Source: Diorhabda sublineata (taxonomy: Eukaryota > Arthropoda > Insecta > Coleoptera > Chrysomelidae). Taken from it: a DNA stretch of 64,000 nucleotides. The stretch is from positions 14,823,001-14,887,000 of the forward strand of contig NC_079477.1 in NCBI RefSeq assembly GCF_026230105.1, given 5' to 3'. Every line of letters starts with the position of its first letter. Position 1 is the stretch's first letter. Under the pieces are notes generated by a model that did not search any database, was not told the DNA's origin, and was given only the letters and a program-made list of their open reading frames with translations. Below are positions 23,950 through 35,719 of the stretch, piece after piece. A program made the translations under genes and the position numbers.

Positions 23950-25310
23950 CATCTAACATAGTACATTGTCATATTATCTTGTTCTTTACTACAATATCAG
24001 GTCTGTTAGTACTTATAATACTGTCTTTGTGTATTTGATTTTCATAAAGTAAGTATATTGTTATTTCTTTGTTATCCTTGATTAGATTAGTATTATGTTT
24101 GTATTTATGTAGATACCATTTGCTTAATATTGTGAAGTTATATTTCCAATAAATATAAGGGCAATATCTTATGGTCAGGGGCGAGAAGCGCACGTGCATC
24201 GAGCGCACAGGCACATTTAGAAAACATTTCGTACATCTAGCGCACATTACCTGTATCAAATCCGAAAGATCGTTCGACGAGCGCACAAGAAAATTTGACC
24301 TGCCGAAGTGAGTCCTGGATATGGGCAAACATACGAATTTTTAAATAATCATTATCATTAAGAAAAAACGAAAAACCATTAGCAACATCTAAGTTTTTCC
24401 AAAATGAGCAAGTGTTCAATATTGTATAGAATATTGAACAAAAATTTATAGAAAAAATTATTTTCTCTAGGAATGAGTACATTTTTAACATTAGGTTCAA
24501 AATAATTGAAAAATTATATATTTTATTGTGAAATAAAAAGCCTTTTAATTTAAGAATGATTAGATTAGGTTAGGTTAGGAGACAATGACTATAATCGCAT
24601 TGATGAGAAAGTATTAACTCTTTGTTCTTCCGTTGTTAACTCTTTCATAATTTTTCTTCTTTTATTTACAGTAATAAACATTTCAAGCTAAATACTGGGA
24701 TTGAAGACACCATCTTCATATCTACAAATGTGCGCTTAATGCACCCTCCTATATAATTTGTGCGCTCGAACCCCCGTGCCCTCATTTCACGTGCGCTCGA
24801 TGCACACAATTATATCTTATCATTTATCTTATCCTGTGCTGGGGTTAGAAGTGCTTCAGTTTCTTCTTTGGCTTGTCTATTCGCTATGTACTCGCTTTGT
24901 CGACTATAGATCTTTCTATATAAAGTGGAAATAATATATGCATCTCTTTTTGCGCTATTTTGATTTTGTATTGTTATACATGTTTGTTTTGATTTCGGTT
25001 GTGATAGTTTCGTCATTACTTTAGCTTCCTAATTTTTTACCGATTGATATTTTACTAATATTTTCTTATTTATTTTAAACTATAGGATATGTGTCACGAT
25101 TTGATTAGATATTTCTGTCGTTACTCAAGTAATTATACAGCGTTAGTATCTGTTTGCTTTGGCCCGCCATCTGTCCTCTTTACATGTAGCCTATCTACGT
25201 CAGCTTTTGGATGAAGTAATTTGTATCTTGTTAATAGTTTTCTTGTCTTATGATCTAATTTTTTCATTTCTCAATTGGTCCAATTAACAATTTCAAAATT
25301 GCATTTTTAG
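23950..25310 (-). pseudogene. RLE-type LINE 3' half, split by an insertion
   Basis: On the minus strand the first part (25,310-24,821) reads FEIVNWTN, then MKKLDHKTRKLLTRYKLLHP, ADVDRLHVKRTDGG and, near 24,860, KEETEALLTPAQDKIND. This is the thumb/linker of LINEs that carry a restriction-enzyme-like endonuclease (R2/R4/Dong-like group). After a 639-bp foreign block the second part (24,163-23,950) reads YIYWKYNFTILSKWYLH, NTNLIKDNKEITIY, IHKDSIISTNRPDIVVKNK and LDVSVPMVENA. The 'RPD....LDV.VP' arrangement fits the PD..D endonuclease core. About 35 residues, including the Cys-His knuckle, are missing at the insertion. Stops are present and the reverse transcriptase core is absent. Confidence 0.82.
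24173..24811. mobile_element. non-autonomous element with CGAGCGCAC subterminal repeats
   Basis: A 639-bp block interrupts the LINE and is flanked on both sides by ATATCTTAT (24,164-24,172 and 24,812-24,820), a possible 9-bp target duplication. It has a perfect 15-bp inverted repeat, GTGCATCGAGCGCAC (24,194-24,208) against its complement (24,791-24,805). Related GAGCGCAC or TAGCGCAC motifs recur near 24,237 and 24,281 on the left and, inverted, near 24,726, 24,761 and 24,791 on the right. The middle is A+T-rich and non-coding. A 9-bp duplication is usual for Mutator-like elements, so a MULE-type MITE is the best guess. The inverted repeats do not sit flush with the proposed ends (21 bp left, 6 bp right), which weakens that call. 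Confidence 0.55.
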
Positions 25311-25984
25311 GATGAGAAGTGCAACGGTTCTATTTGCCAATTTTTTTTATCCTCCGAAGTCACTATGATGGTTAAAGTTTCGAGGTACCTAACCAATTTT
25401 TATTGCGTCATATTTCAGCGAATTAACATATTGTCATCGGAAAGTATAAACTTGAGGTCATTATAATAATAATAAATTAAATTAATTGTATCATTATCGA
25501 TGGAGAGATGTGGGAAGGTAGAAATATTTCGGCATACTGGATTTTGTCGGCAAATTTTTTTAAAATATCTTCCACTGATCCTTTTCTACATTTTAATTAA
25601 TAAAGTATCACGTAGATACCAAACAAACAAATTACGAGGATCATTCCTCGAATTTACATAAAACGTGTTTGTGAGATTTTGAATGCGATATAAGTTACCT
25701 ACAAAAAAGAGTAAAAATGAAACTAGCTTTGTTATTTATAAAATTCGTAAAATTTATGTACGAGGGTTATTAGTTCGCTACTTATAGTAATTTAAAATAC
25801 GCCTCTGAATTGACAAAATTCAACTACATAATTTAATATGTCACTAGTGGTAATTTTGATTATATACTGATATTAAATTTATACCCAGAAAAACAAAATG
25901 AGAATTTGCAAGAAATTTTATTTACATGTACTTATAAGAAACAATATACTTTAGTACATGTTTAGTTTGATAGAATTTAAATCT

Positions 25985-26540
25985 GGTAATTGGGTGCCAA
26001 AACATTGACGCTACCTCCTTAGTACTCCATAATTTGACGTACAATATATGAAGGTGTATTGTCTTTCTGAAAAAGGTTTCGTGAACGCCTATTGAGATGA
26101 GGTAATGGTTTGTAGGATACCATAATTGTGATGATTGGCTACCATAAACAGTAGCTCACCATACCATTACTTCAACAGTTCTCTGCACGTGTTTTCCCTT
26201 GACTTCTCAAATGAGTAACTAAACAGATGTGCAATTCGTCGCTGTTTACGATCTTCTACCATTTTTATTACCAATACTGTCATTCTGTACACAAGCTCCA
26301 ATGTTGTAGCAGTCAGGAGAAACTCTTATCGTGAATAAAGAAATGAGTCGATATAGTACTACACCGTCGATTAGTGATTGGACTCAATTAGTGAAACGGT
26401 CTCTCAGAGCTAGTCACCTGAAGTTCCATTCTTGACACTCGTTGATACGCCAATAAGCTGTTATCGTGTTTCTTTTTCTTTCTTCTACTCATTGACGAGC
26501 ATGACTGTTATGACATTTCGCGGTATTGCATCAGCTCGTT
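25985..26540 (-). pseudogene. Tc1-like transposase, decayed
   Basis: The minus strand near 26,540-26,290 holds a worn DNA-binding part that is only weakly legible. From 26,270 down it reads KIVNSDELHICLV (the 'FSDESRF.L' box), SNGMVSYCLW (for 'VMVWGAIS'), NLFQKDNTPSYIVRQIMEY (for 'FQQDNAR.H.A......L') and VNVLAPNYQI, where 'LPWPA.SPDLNPIE' is lost. Both upstream Asp boxes are recognisable; the third acidic residue is gone. Several frames are used. Confidence 0.6.
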
Positions 26541-26559
26541 AGCGACACACAAATACAAA

Positions 26560-29500
26560 ATGGACCATAGAGATCATTTAAATTTCCAATATAAACTTAT
26601 TCATCCAATTATAATATTGATTATGTTTTCAGCAACATTCTGCGTAATTCTAATTTTTACATCTAAGTACACAACGTGTCGCTCGATAGATACTGCAGTA
26701 ATAGTGAAGTGACACACATCTCAAGTTTAAATGATGAATTCCTCTGTTTCCTCAGAATCATATAATTGGCTAGAATCGTATTAATGAAGTGGCAAAGACC
26801 GTGCCTAAATGAGTGAATACTTGTCTAAACAAAAGCTAAAGTTTCTCAATATTAGCGTTTAGACCAGACCACTACAATTACAATCATGCAACTAGTTGGA
26901 AAGAATTGCAAATTTAGTAAAGGGATCATTTCTTCACTACAATCAAAATGACTGTTCTTCATTGTTTGTGGTTTGAACCCAGTATTCTTCATTATAATGT
27001 AAGATATGAAGACCAAAGTACCTTACATAGAACTGGAAGTATTCTATGAAATTATTTCTACAAAGAAAAATATCATCTTCATATAGCTTCCAGTGGAGCA
27101 AAGAGCACCTTTGTTGTAATAAAACGATGAAGTCGCTATCCTCAAGCCTCTTTTTATGGGTTTCGCCTAATTTTGTTGACGAGGGCTCATTTTTGCTTTT
27201 TTCGGCCATTAGCAGTTATTTCTCAACAGCTCTACTTCATGTTCGTATAAAGCTGCCCCTTTTCTTCTGCAAGTTGTATTATAATTAAATACTTGTCTGG
27301 TTGTGTTTGTTGCTGGTTCTCGTGGTGTATGTCCGGTTCTTCTCCATTTTAACTCCGTAATCGTTAGAAGCGTTTGAAATAAGATTCGTTTCAACCCATC
27401 AAAAAACAGTCATTGGTACGGTGAGGATTCTCCGCAATAGAGGTTACGTGTTCCAACTGCTCAATTACTGTTAAACTAACGATTCTGTTGTGTATTCCAA
27501 CCGACTTTTTTCCTGGACGATTTTTCCGATACTTGGTTGATAGCAAGAACTGTTACCAGAGCTGTGCATAGCGGGAGGTTGCGCAGAAAATATTACTTAA
27601 ACTCTTCCAATAACTGTTCCAGGAACTGTCCAGATGAGGTTGGAACAAACCTAATATGTTACGTTATCCACAGTGTCTCAAAAAATATTAGAAAATTTAT
27701 GTGAATAAATAGTAATCAAAGCTCTGTACATCAAAAAGTTTTTCCTATTCAACAAAGTTTTATAATATGATGCGATATATCCTTATAGATTATACTGTAA
27801 ATATTCTGTTTTTCATATAACAAAAGTAGTAAATTCTACTTTTGACTAGACGTTCCAAGGCATTGCGTAAAATTTAGTTGTAACTAAGGAAAACGAGTTA
27901 TAAACGAAAAATTAACCAAACAAAATAATTCAAAGCAATTTGGGAAAATCCCAAAACATTTCATAAATTTTAGTGAGTGATAATAGTTGATTACTAATTT
28001 TACGACATAATTTTTAATTTAAATCAAAGATTCATCATATGGAATGAAAAATGATCTCTTAATTAACTATTTTTGTTTTATTTACTGTACAACAAACTAT
28101 CTTTTCTCACTCGTATGTTTACAAATTTCCACACTCGTGAGAAAAGCTGAAATTTTCTCACTTGTTGCAGAATATAATATTTTTGAAAACCTATTATTAT
28201 ATAGTTGTGATTTATTTCATTTTTATTTTTATTTAAAATCTCCCTCTCTTTCTAAATCAAAAACTTACTAAATTTATTTAAAAGAAGAGGCTTAAGTGTT
28301 CTAGACTTGAGTATAAATGCAAACCGTGTAGCAAGCGCCATCTCAAAACATTTTCATTGAGACTGTCTGTCTCAACTGTCTAATAAAATTACTCACATTT
28401 TAATTTGTACACACTGATTAGTAATTTTAGCCATCATATAATTAGCGAAATAATGGTAATTTTACCAAACATTTTTACAGTGTGGGAACTACATGCGACA
28501 TTATGTAATGTAATTGAACAGCTTTATCTTTAAAATTTAATCACCTCTTTGTCTGGAAACTGTCTAATAATAGTTTCAACGTATTGTATTTTATCTAAAA
28601 TATTATATAGTTATAATGAAAAACATAAAACACTAGTATTAGTATGTAGAATTGTACAGTGGTACTATATCTATGCATATCAAGTCATAACAATAGCTTA
28701 TTGCCTAAGAGTACTTAGATTGCTAAGTAAAGATTTTTAAAAAAAGGACATTTTATATAAGTAAGTATACATATTTCAATAGGAACTTTATCAATTCAAC
28801 TATGCTGCAATAAAATTTCATGATCGAAACTATGTTTTTTCTTACACTTCCTTTTATGGACATATTACTCACTGTAGAGGTAAGTTTTTGATTTGAGGTT
28901 CTACGACTAATCCCAAAAATGAGTGTATACTTAATTTGCAAGAATGTATTAGATATTGGTGCGATAATTGGACTAGGAGATTAATACAAATTGGCTAGTG
29001 GAATATCTTATGATTTCAATCGGAAAAACAATTATTTGAGCACTTTTAAAGGTCCACTCGTATAGGTGACGACTTATTATTAAAATTCCTTACGAACACA
29101 TAATGTAGAATTTTTAAGTTTCTACCGTCCCACCTTGAAAGCTTCCTGTTATTTATGGGTTGAGATAATGAAATTTTACCAAGCGACTATCTCTCCAGGT
29201 TTCTAGTGATTCATCATGTCTTGTCGGGTCAACCGTTTTAAGTAGTAAATTTCATTTTTCATTTTCTTGTTCTTGTGCTTTTATATTTTTCTTTTTATTG
29301 AAGCTTTTATCTGAGGATTGAATTTAAACTAATTACACACCAACATTAAGAAATTAATTCGGAACTTTTATTCTAATTATATCATTGAATCATCTAAATA
29401 TTCATATAAAAACGTCAACAACATATCGAACTATCTATATAAAATGTAGTTTTGAATTACGGATTATAACAGATTTGTAGGGATATTAGAATTTAAAAAA

Positions 29501-29990
29501 AAATTCACTATATAGTACGTGAGAATATGCAAAATTAGAAAATAATGGTTATTCTGAAAAATAGTGAATTTTTACAGTTTGCGAACTAGATGTGCGGTCT
29601 TGGAAACCTGTTAAAAATAAAACAAATTTTTCAAAATCACTTGTTCACATTTCCAATATCACATAAAAAGTATCAAACAATTTTATTATTGGAGATTCAT
29701 ATCAACTACATTACGCTACAAAAATATACTCATAGTTTTTAAATAATGCATCCACAGCAGTACCTCCCCGCCCAACTACCGGCTTACCTAGTATATAAGA
29801 GTTGTTTGAATCTTTAACTTGAATCAAAAATTCAATTCTTATTATAAAAATCGAGCAAAATAATAAAATTCATTTTCTTGATGTTACGTTATCTATATAA
29901 AATTAATAATAACACAATTTTATAAGAAACCAGCTTGGTCTTTAAGAAATTTGTATCACCCTTTATCACAAAAAACATCAGTTATAATAA
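26560..29990. other. no gene supported; unassigned frames at 26,943-27,394
   Basis: On the minus strand two consecutive frames, 27,209-27,394 (61 codons, Arg/Thr-rich) and 26,943-27,209 (88 codons, opening MAEKSKNEPSSTKLGE), have a more coding-like composition than most frames here but no known domain. The minus-strand region 27,400-27,650 may be a worn transposase N-terminus. Short inverted repeats occur at 28,101-28,146 (CTTTTCTCAC arms) and near 29,500-29,573 (13-bp arms, AATTCACTAT core). The remainder is featureless A+T-rich DNA. Confidence 0.35.
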
Positions 29991-29997
29991 GTTTGGC

Positions 29998-30480
29998 CGA
30001 TAGATCTATCAGACCCTGAATCTAGATCCTTAGCTATTCAAAAAGCCAAAATATTGTATTGCATTTAAAGAAAATAATTATCCGGAAAAAATGATAAACA
30101 ACATAGTTAACAAAAGGATAGATAGATACTATAATCAATTAAGAAGCAAAACGGAAACTAAATATCAAAACAATTTTGTACAAAGACGTTCCCAACAACT
30201 ATCGAATCCTTTCAATATATAAATATGATATTAGTATAAGTCATAAAGGACATAATATATTATCCAAATATTTCACAAAATTAAAACATTCAAAAACAAA
30301 AAAAGTAATATTATATATCAAGTTCCTTGTAATGATTGTGACACAAAAAAAATAAAACTGCATAATGAACCACGATATATCAAAAATCATACATTAATCA
30401 TAAAGATTCAAAAATTCTTCGGAATGTAATCAATAAACACGGAAAAGAGAATTTTTGAGATATAAAAACTGAGGAAAATT
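29998..30480 (+). pseudogene. Penelope-like element, RT end and GIY-YIG start
   Basis: The plus strand reads FKENNYPEKMINNIVNKRI at 30,065-30,125, which resembles the 'L..NGYP...IN.II...' segment at the end of the Penelope reverse transcriptase. It is followed by a worn linker and, at 30,310-30,360, by SNIIYQVPCNDCDTKK, the canonical entry of the GIY-YIG nuclease ('..YQVPC.DC...YIGQT'). The catalytic GIY-YIG tyrosines are not readable beyond it. It is a separate copy from the scrap at 9.5 kb. Confidence 0.75.
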
Positions 30481-30962
30481 CAATTCTTCTTGTTAAAACC
30501 GATTTCTATTGTGGTTTTATTTTGTTATTCATGATGAAGGTAATCTATCGATTAATATAAATACACAAATTGTCTGTGTTAAATCCTATTTTACTGAAAA
30601 TTGAAAGTAGTCGCAAGGTCAATATCTAAAAATAACCGTTTCTATCTTTCATATTGAACTTCTCCTTTTTCTTCTCAACTTTAATGGCACTAGATCTCTT
30701 AAGAATAGCGGCTACTTCAATACCGATGCATGTTAATGCTGCGTTAGTTATGGAAAAACATCGAATTAATGATAAACCTGCGTGATGTTTGCTACTCCTG
30801 AATACCTAAGTGAAAAACTCATTGGTAGAGGTCTGAAGGCTATAATTTTTTCATTGGTTTTGTTTATGTCACAAATAAACAATAATTATTATTATATGAT
30901 TGCAAGTTTTCAACTAGTTGCACTGACTTACGTGCGATAAGTGAAATAAGAGACTACAAGAC

Positions 30963-31600
30963 GTTTAGAAAAGAATGGACAAAGCGACAGAAACCTTTTG
31001 ATCTTCGATTTGATGTATCGATTTTAACAATTGAAAGACCGTATTTTCGAAATAAAATCTACTGCTGGAGACACCCAGTGGGAAGTGAGAGCTTTCATAA
31101 CAGAACGGTTATCGACTGGGTTCAAGAAATATTAGATCTTGCAATAAACATGCTTTACATCGTTCTTGTGAAACACTCTTGTCATTCAAGTTAGTATTGA
31201 ATTCGATCCACATCTCGATGAAATCGATTTCTACACTTCGATCCCAAGAATCGATTTATTCAGATCTACAATAGAAACAGTTGAAAGGGTCATCTTACGC
31301 GGAGACCTTTATCTTTGGGTATTGAGACAGCTTTGATCAAACGTCCCACCATCATTCCAACCAAGCAAACACAAACTTCTACTATCTATTTCGAAAATCA
31401 ACCGGAAGTACTTTTTCAGGTACACGAAGAAGAACGTGACCAAAGATACCAATCTATTAAGTAAATCCGAACTTATTAGTATCCCTCTTGACCTACGTTG
31501 CCTTCCTCAAATTGAAGTCACCTTCAATATCAACGCCTTAACGGTATCTTGAATGTAACTGCTGTCGAAAAATCGACCTATCAAAAAAGGAATCACCACT
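30963..31600 (+). pseudogene. Hsp70/Hsc70 pseudogene
   Basis: The plus strand follows cytosolic Hsp70 from roughly residue 185 to 500. It begins LEKNGQSDRN, LLIFDL and FDVSILTIE (the 'GGGT' phosphate loop between the last two is lost). Then come IFEIKSTAGDTQ, VSIEFDPHLDEIDFYTSI, DLFRSTIETVER, LGIETALIKRPTIIPTKQTQ, TSTIYFENQPEVLFQVHEEE, KDTNLLSKSELISIP and LPQIEVTFNINA. The substrate-binding domain is entered but not completed. Several deletions, three or more frameshifts and stops are present, and no introns are visible. This suggests an old, truncated processed copy, though a poly(A) tail cannot be seen. The parent would be an Hsc70-4-like gene elsewhere in the genome. Confidence 0.92.
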
Positions 31601-31609
31601 TATGGACGC

Positions 31610-32500
31610 GAGTATTGGAATAAATAGATGAAAAGATAATACAATCAAAGTACGATTAAGTACCTAAAACTCATAGATATCAAAGTAATATGAAAACTTC
31701 ATAATGTGGCGAAACACGCCATGAAACTTGAGTTAATACAGTCTAAAATTAACCTTATCTGTTATCCCCGCGCGTGCCTCGCCTCTAGAAGCAGCGTTGT
31801 TTGTCAAGAGGTATTGTTAGAGACGTAAGAAGGCGTAGGTAAGTTGCTTTTCTCTGTAACGTGCTACATGGTATATTGGAAAGGATTACCTTAATTTCAT
31901 GCTGTTAGATAATTAAGTAGGTTATAGAAGGAAGGTAATTTAGAATTCCCATAAGAAGGCAATTTGGAATTACCTGGGCTAGGCGTCCCATAATCGCGAA
32001 GAAATATTTTTTATTGACCAAGTTGTTGGAGGAAAAGGTCGAAGCATAAAAAATGTCGTAATGAAAGTGTATGTGTATTATGTTAGGTATTCTTAAAAAA
32101 TTATTTTTGCATTCGACCCAAGTAATGTGCTAACAAATTTATAGTAACAAGGGAATACTTTGCTTGTATTCTCATATCATTGTCCACATTGAATCTATTG
32201 TAAAGATTATCAAGTAATGTAAAATGATTCATCCGTAGGAAATATGCATTTTGCTAATTGTGCAAACTACTAGATTGTGGTCTGAAAAGTTTACGGAAAT
32301 GAGAAAATCATGAGAAAAATGTTGAAAATCTTGCCCGTCAAAGAGTACTATATTTTTGAATATATTCGTTTAAGAAAGATTCTTTAGGGAGGGGAACATG
32401 AGTTAGAATAAAAAAAGAAAGACAGAAAAAAAAGTGAAACAAGTTTTCCTGACAAGCAGCAAATTCATATAAAGAAATGAAACAAATATGAATCCTATAT
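31610..32500. other. no gene supported
   Basis: A+T-rich sequence with one short G+C-richer patch at 31,760-31,820 (CCCCGCGCGTGCCTCGCCTC). There are no open frames above 60 codons and no recognised motif. Confidence 0.45.
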
Positions 32501-32509
32501 TTAATAGAT

Positions 32510-32720
32510 TTTTTCGAAATCCAATATTTATTGCTTCAACAACAATATCTCGATAAATATTTGAAAAGGGCGAGTCCTATGAGGCGTTCTTCTCCCATGG
32601 ATACTCCAAGCAAATTCTTTAACCACCGTAAAGTTGAAAAGTCTCGTTCACATGAAGCGGGCGTGCGTCAACTCCTGATTTTAATACTTGCCATAAAATT
32701 TTAATTCTGTTACAATGTGC
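32510..32720 (-). pseudogene. hAT/ZMYM-type C-terminal dimerisation scrap
   Basis: On the minus strand ASCERDFSTLRWLKNLLGVS is followed by MGEERLIGLALFKYLSRY. This is the hAT-family C-terminal dimerisation motif ('AS.ERSFS.L.RIK..LR..MGQERL..LALL.I') found in hAT transposases and in zinc-finger MYM-type derivatives. Upstream sequence to about 32,720 reads HELAHCNRIKILWQVLKSGV and probably belongs to it. It is separate from the full hAT element that begins at 33,497. Confidence 0.8.
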
Positions 32721-33488
32721 CAACTCGTGATCGTGGTTTTCATGAAGATAAGACAACTCGTGACGGAAGATCATGTAACTCGGGATTTAAATTATGAAAT
32801 GAAAAACAGAAATAGAATAAATATTTACAGTTTATTTCAGTAAAAAATATTTTACATTCCAAACACATAACGAAAAGTACTTTTGACAATATTTGAAAGT
32901 GCCATGAATTTTTTAAGCAATTTATACTTATTTTCAGATCTAAATGTGATTATGTTATTATTTAAATCATTATTGAATAAAACATATTCTCCTCGGTCAG
33001 TTTATGAAAGATCTGTATTATTTATAGAATTTGAAGTCTAACCTAACCTAAAGAAAAATTGGATTTGGATTTTCCAGCTTTACTGAATAAATTAGGTACT
33101 AAATCCCAGGTAATATTCCTAATGAATCCGTCACGAATTGTATTATGTACTCGTACTACCTTTTCGTTTACCTGAAATATTCTTGTCCTGTGTTAAGGCA
33201 TTCTTATCTCAACGGATAAAAAATCGTCACACCCCTTGAAGCGACGTTTACTGATAAAGTGGCAAAGATATGAATTAGAATGTTAATTGATGGGTACATA
33301 TATTTATTACATTCTTCCATTTTATTGAGAAAACAATGAGAAATATCTGTTCCATGCGTTACTCTGGCTTTTCTTTACTACTTAGGGATCAGCACATTTT
33401 ATTTGCTCATTTGCATATTTTTCACCAAAGCTTTGATAATCCCATAAACCTTTTTTCTGAAAGTTAGACACTTTGTGGGAGTGTAATG

Positions 33489-33496
33489 ATATACAT
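33489..33496. repeat. 8-bp target site duplication, left (ATATACAT)
   Basis: ATATACAT directly precedes the left end of the hAT element and is repeated exactly at 35,720-35,727. Eight base pairs is the diagnostic duplication length for hAT transposons. Confidence 0.93.
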
Positions 33497-33868
33497 CAGT
33501 GGTTCTTCACCTTTTTAAGCCGCGACCCAAATTTGAGAAATATGTTCATGTCGCGACCCAAAAAAGTCAAAATTTTTTCATTGTTTTATTTTAGATCGTA
33601 TTTCTAAGAAATCTTCAATCCTACGATGATGATTTTTTTTAACTTACAAATTTATTATTTATTTTTTTCAATAATAAAGATAAACAAAAATACTTTTCGA
33701 TCCAAGGAAAATTTAATTAATAATCAAGTGTTTTTAATAATATTTATTGACCAAATTGAAATATATTCATAACTTTTTGAAAATAATTGACATTTTAGCT
33801 TATTCCTAAAAAAAAAATATCAATACATATATTAAGTCTTTTAAATTTTAAATGCAAGTCATACAGTT

Positions 33869-35560
33869 TTAATGAGAACCTTGTGCTTGAATACATTTTG
33901 AAAGATCTTCAAACCTCGTTTGAATGCTTGTCAAGGAGCACCTTATATCTATTTCAGGATTTAACTTGTTCCAGTAATTGTTTTTGATTACACACAGAGC
34001 CGAAAAACCAGCCTCACACGTATATGTTGTTGAAAAGGGCAATAATACTTTTAGGGCTTCTTTAACAATTATTGGCTTTTCGGTTTTTAATTTTAACCAG
34101 AAAGCACATAAAGATTCAGTGTTTTTGTAGAAATTGTATCGATGTGCTTGGTCACTTTGTATTTCTATTAATTTTTCTTGAAATTGATTAATATTAACAA
34201 ATTCCTCATGCAAATCACTTACATCAAAATTAAATGGCACTCGAATCCAATTATATTTGAAAACATCGTCTGCAGGGAAATATCGATTAAAGTCTGCTAT
34301 TAGTTTTTCTAAATGATTAATAATAATTTTCTGTATTTCAAAATCTCTGATATCAATATTATTGTCCTTAATAAGTAAATTGAGAGTCGGGAATGAAGCA
34401 AGTTTCTTTACTTCAACCTTATATCTCCATAATTTGAGTTTATTTTTAAAACATGTAATTTTTTCAGTTAATTTAATAATAGTATGATCACGTACTTGTA
34501 TAGACGTATTTAGATTATTTATTTCAAAAAAAACATGTAATTTTTTCAGTTAATTTAATAATAGTATGATCACGTACTTGTATAGACGTATTTAGATTAT
34601 TTATTTCAAATAAAATATCTGACAAATAAGCAACTTGAGTAATCCACTTCAACTCGGAGAATTTAGATGCTAATGGGTGTTTCTTTTCTCTCAAAAAAAA
34701 TTCGACTTCTATCCGCAATAATAATACTCTTTGAACAACTTTGCCCCGGGACAGTCATCTAACTTCAGAATAATATAATAAATGTTCGTATTCTGCACCA
34801 AATTCGAAACACAATTCTACAGTTAAGAGCTCTTGATTTGATAAAATTGACTACCGCAACAATTTCATCCAAAACGATACATAATTCGGGTGATCATTTT
34901 TTGAAGCAAGATTTTGTCTATGTAACAACCAATGAATCGATATAATTTGTGGATTCACTTATTTTGCTTTGTCGAAAATCCCTTTTGAGTTGCTGTCACG
35001 GCAGCTGCACCGTCGGTGCAAATAGTGAAACCAATTTAATCCTTCTTCTATAAAAAACGAATCGACCATAAGAAAAATATCTTCACCTCTAGTTGTTGTT
35101 GACATTGGTTTGCAAAATAAAATGTCCTCCTGTATATCTGTTAAACCTGGATACCGCACGTAAATAATGGGTTGAGCATCTTCACTTACATCTGTCGTTT
35201 TATCCAGATGAATACCAAATAAACCAGCAATTTTTATAGCAGGAATATCAAATGACATATCATTAATTCGTAAACGAATTGTATCATTTGATAATGGTAT
35301 CTTTTGTAATTTCTTAGAACTTTCATCTCCGCACATGATACGTGCCACGTCAATGGCAGCAGGTTTTATAAGTTTTTCAGCAATATTATGGGGTTTCTTT
35401 TGTCTTGCAATATGCCAAGCCACATAAAAAGAAGTGTAGCTTGTTTGGCAAAATTTATAAAACCATTACTACTTGATGCATCCGAACGCTGTCTTTGTAA
35501 ATGGGCTTCTTTTCTTTCGAAAAAAGTACGAGAAAGCCTCAGAACAGGAATTGGACTTCA
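33869..35560 (-). pseudogene. ZBED5-like hAT transposase, broken
   Basis: Three open blocks on the minus strand make up a ZBED5-like protein. The first (about 35,560-34,959) holds ERKEAHLQRQRSD, ARQKKPHNIAEKLIKPA, KIPLSNDTIRLRINDM, GIHLDKTTDVSEDAQPI (first catalytic Asp region) and DILFCKPMSTTTRGEDIF. The second (about 34,760-34,441) holds REKKHPLASKFSELKWI and YLSDILFEINNLNTSIQ. The third (34,440-33,869) ends with PFSTTYTCEAGFSALCVIKN and NPEIDIRCSLTSI, the hAT dimerisation domain, and a stop at 33,869. The N-terminal BED zinc finger is not readable. A gap and frameshifts lie between 34,960 and 34,760, and an 82-bp tandem duplication shifts the frame at 34,451-34,614. Expression of a working transposase is not possible from this copy. 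Confidence 0.93.
34451..34614. repeat. 82-bp perfect tandem duplication inside the hAT gene
   Basis: Two nearly identical copies, 34,451-34,532 and 34,533-34,614, each start ACATGTAATTTTTTCAG and end ATTTATTTCAAA. Eighty-two is not a multiple of three, so the duplication repeats a coding block in a second frame. The two copies differ only at the junction, so the event is recent compared with the element. Confidence 0.95.
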
Positions 35561-35719
35561 CTTCCGGAAGGCCACTCGCGAAGAACGGTAAAACCGAAAC
35601 ATCGTATTAGGGAATAACTCTTCTAGGAGGTATTACTTATTATTTGGTGTATTACTAACTTTTTTGGTTCGACTCAGCGCGACCCAAGAAATATGCGACC
35701 CATAGGTTAAGAACCGCTG

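Larger units (their letters stand above)
33497..35719 (-). mobile_element. 2,223-bp hAT transposon, near full length
   Basis: The left end is CAGTGGTTCTTCACCT; the right end, read inward, is CAGCGGTTCTTAACCT. These are typical hAT termini, with 14 of 16 bases matching. Further in, both ends carry GCGACCCA motifs (33,522-33,529, 33,553-33,560 and 35,679-35,702 inverted), which may be subterminal transposase-binding sites. The 8-bp duplication ATATACAT flanks it. The single coding region runs on the minus strand. The clean boundaries and the relatively readable protein mark it as one of the younger insertions of this window. Confidence 0.93.

Noticed and set aside
26943..27394. Two consecutive minus-strand frames as a small gene
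   Set aside because: Composition is somewhat coding-like, but they are in different frames, no splice pair joins them convincingly and no domain is seen.
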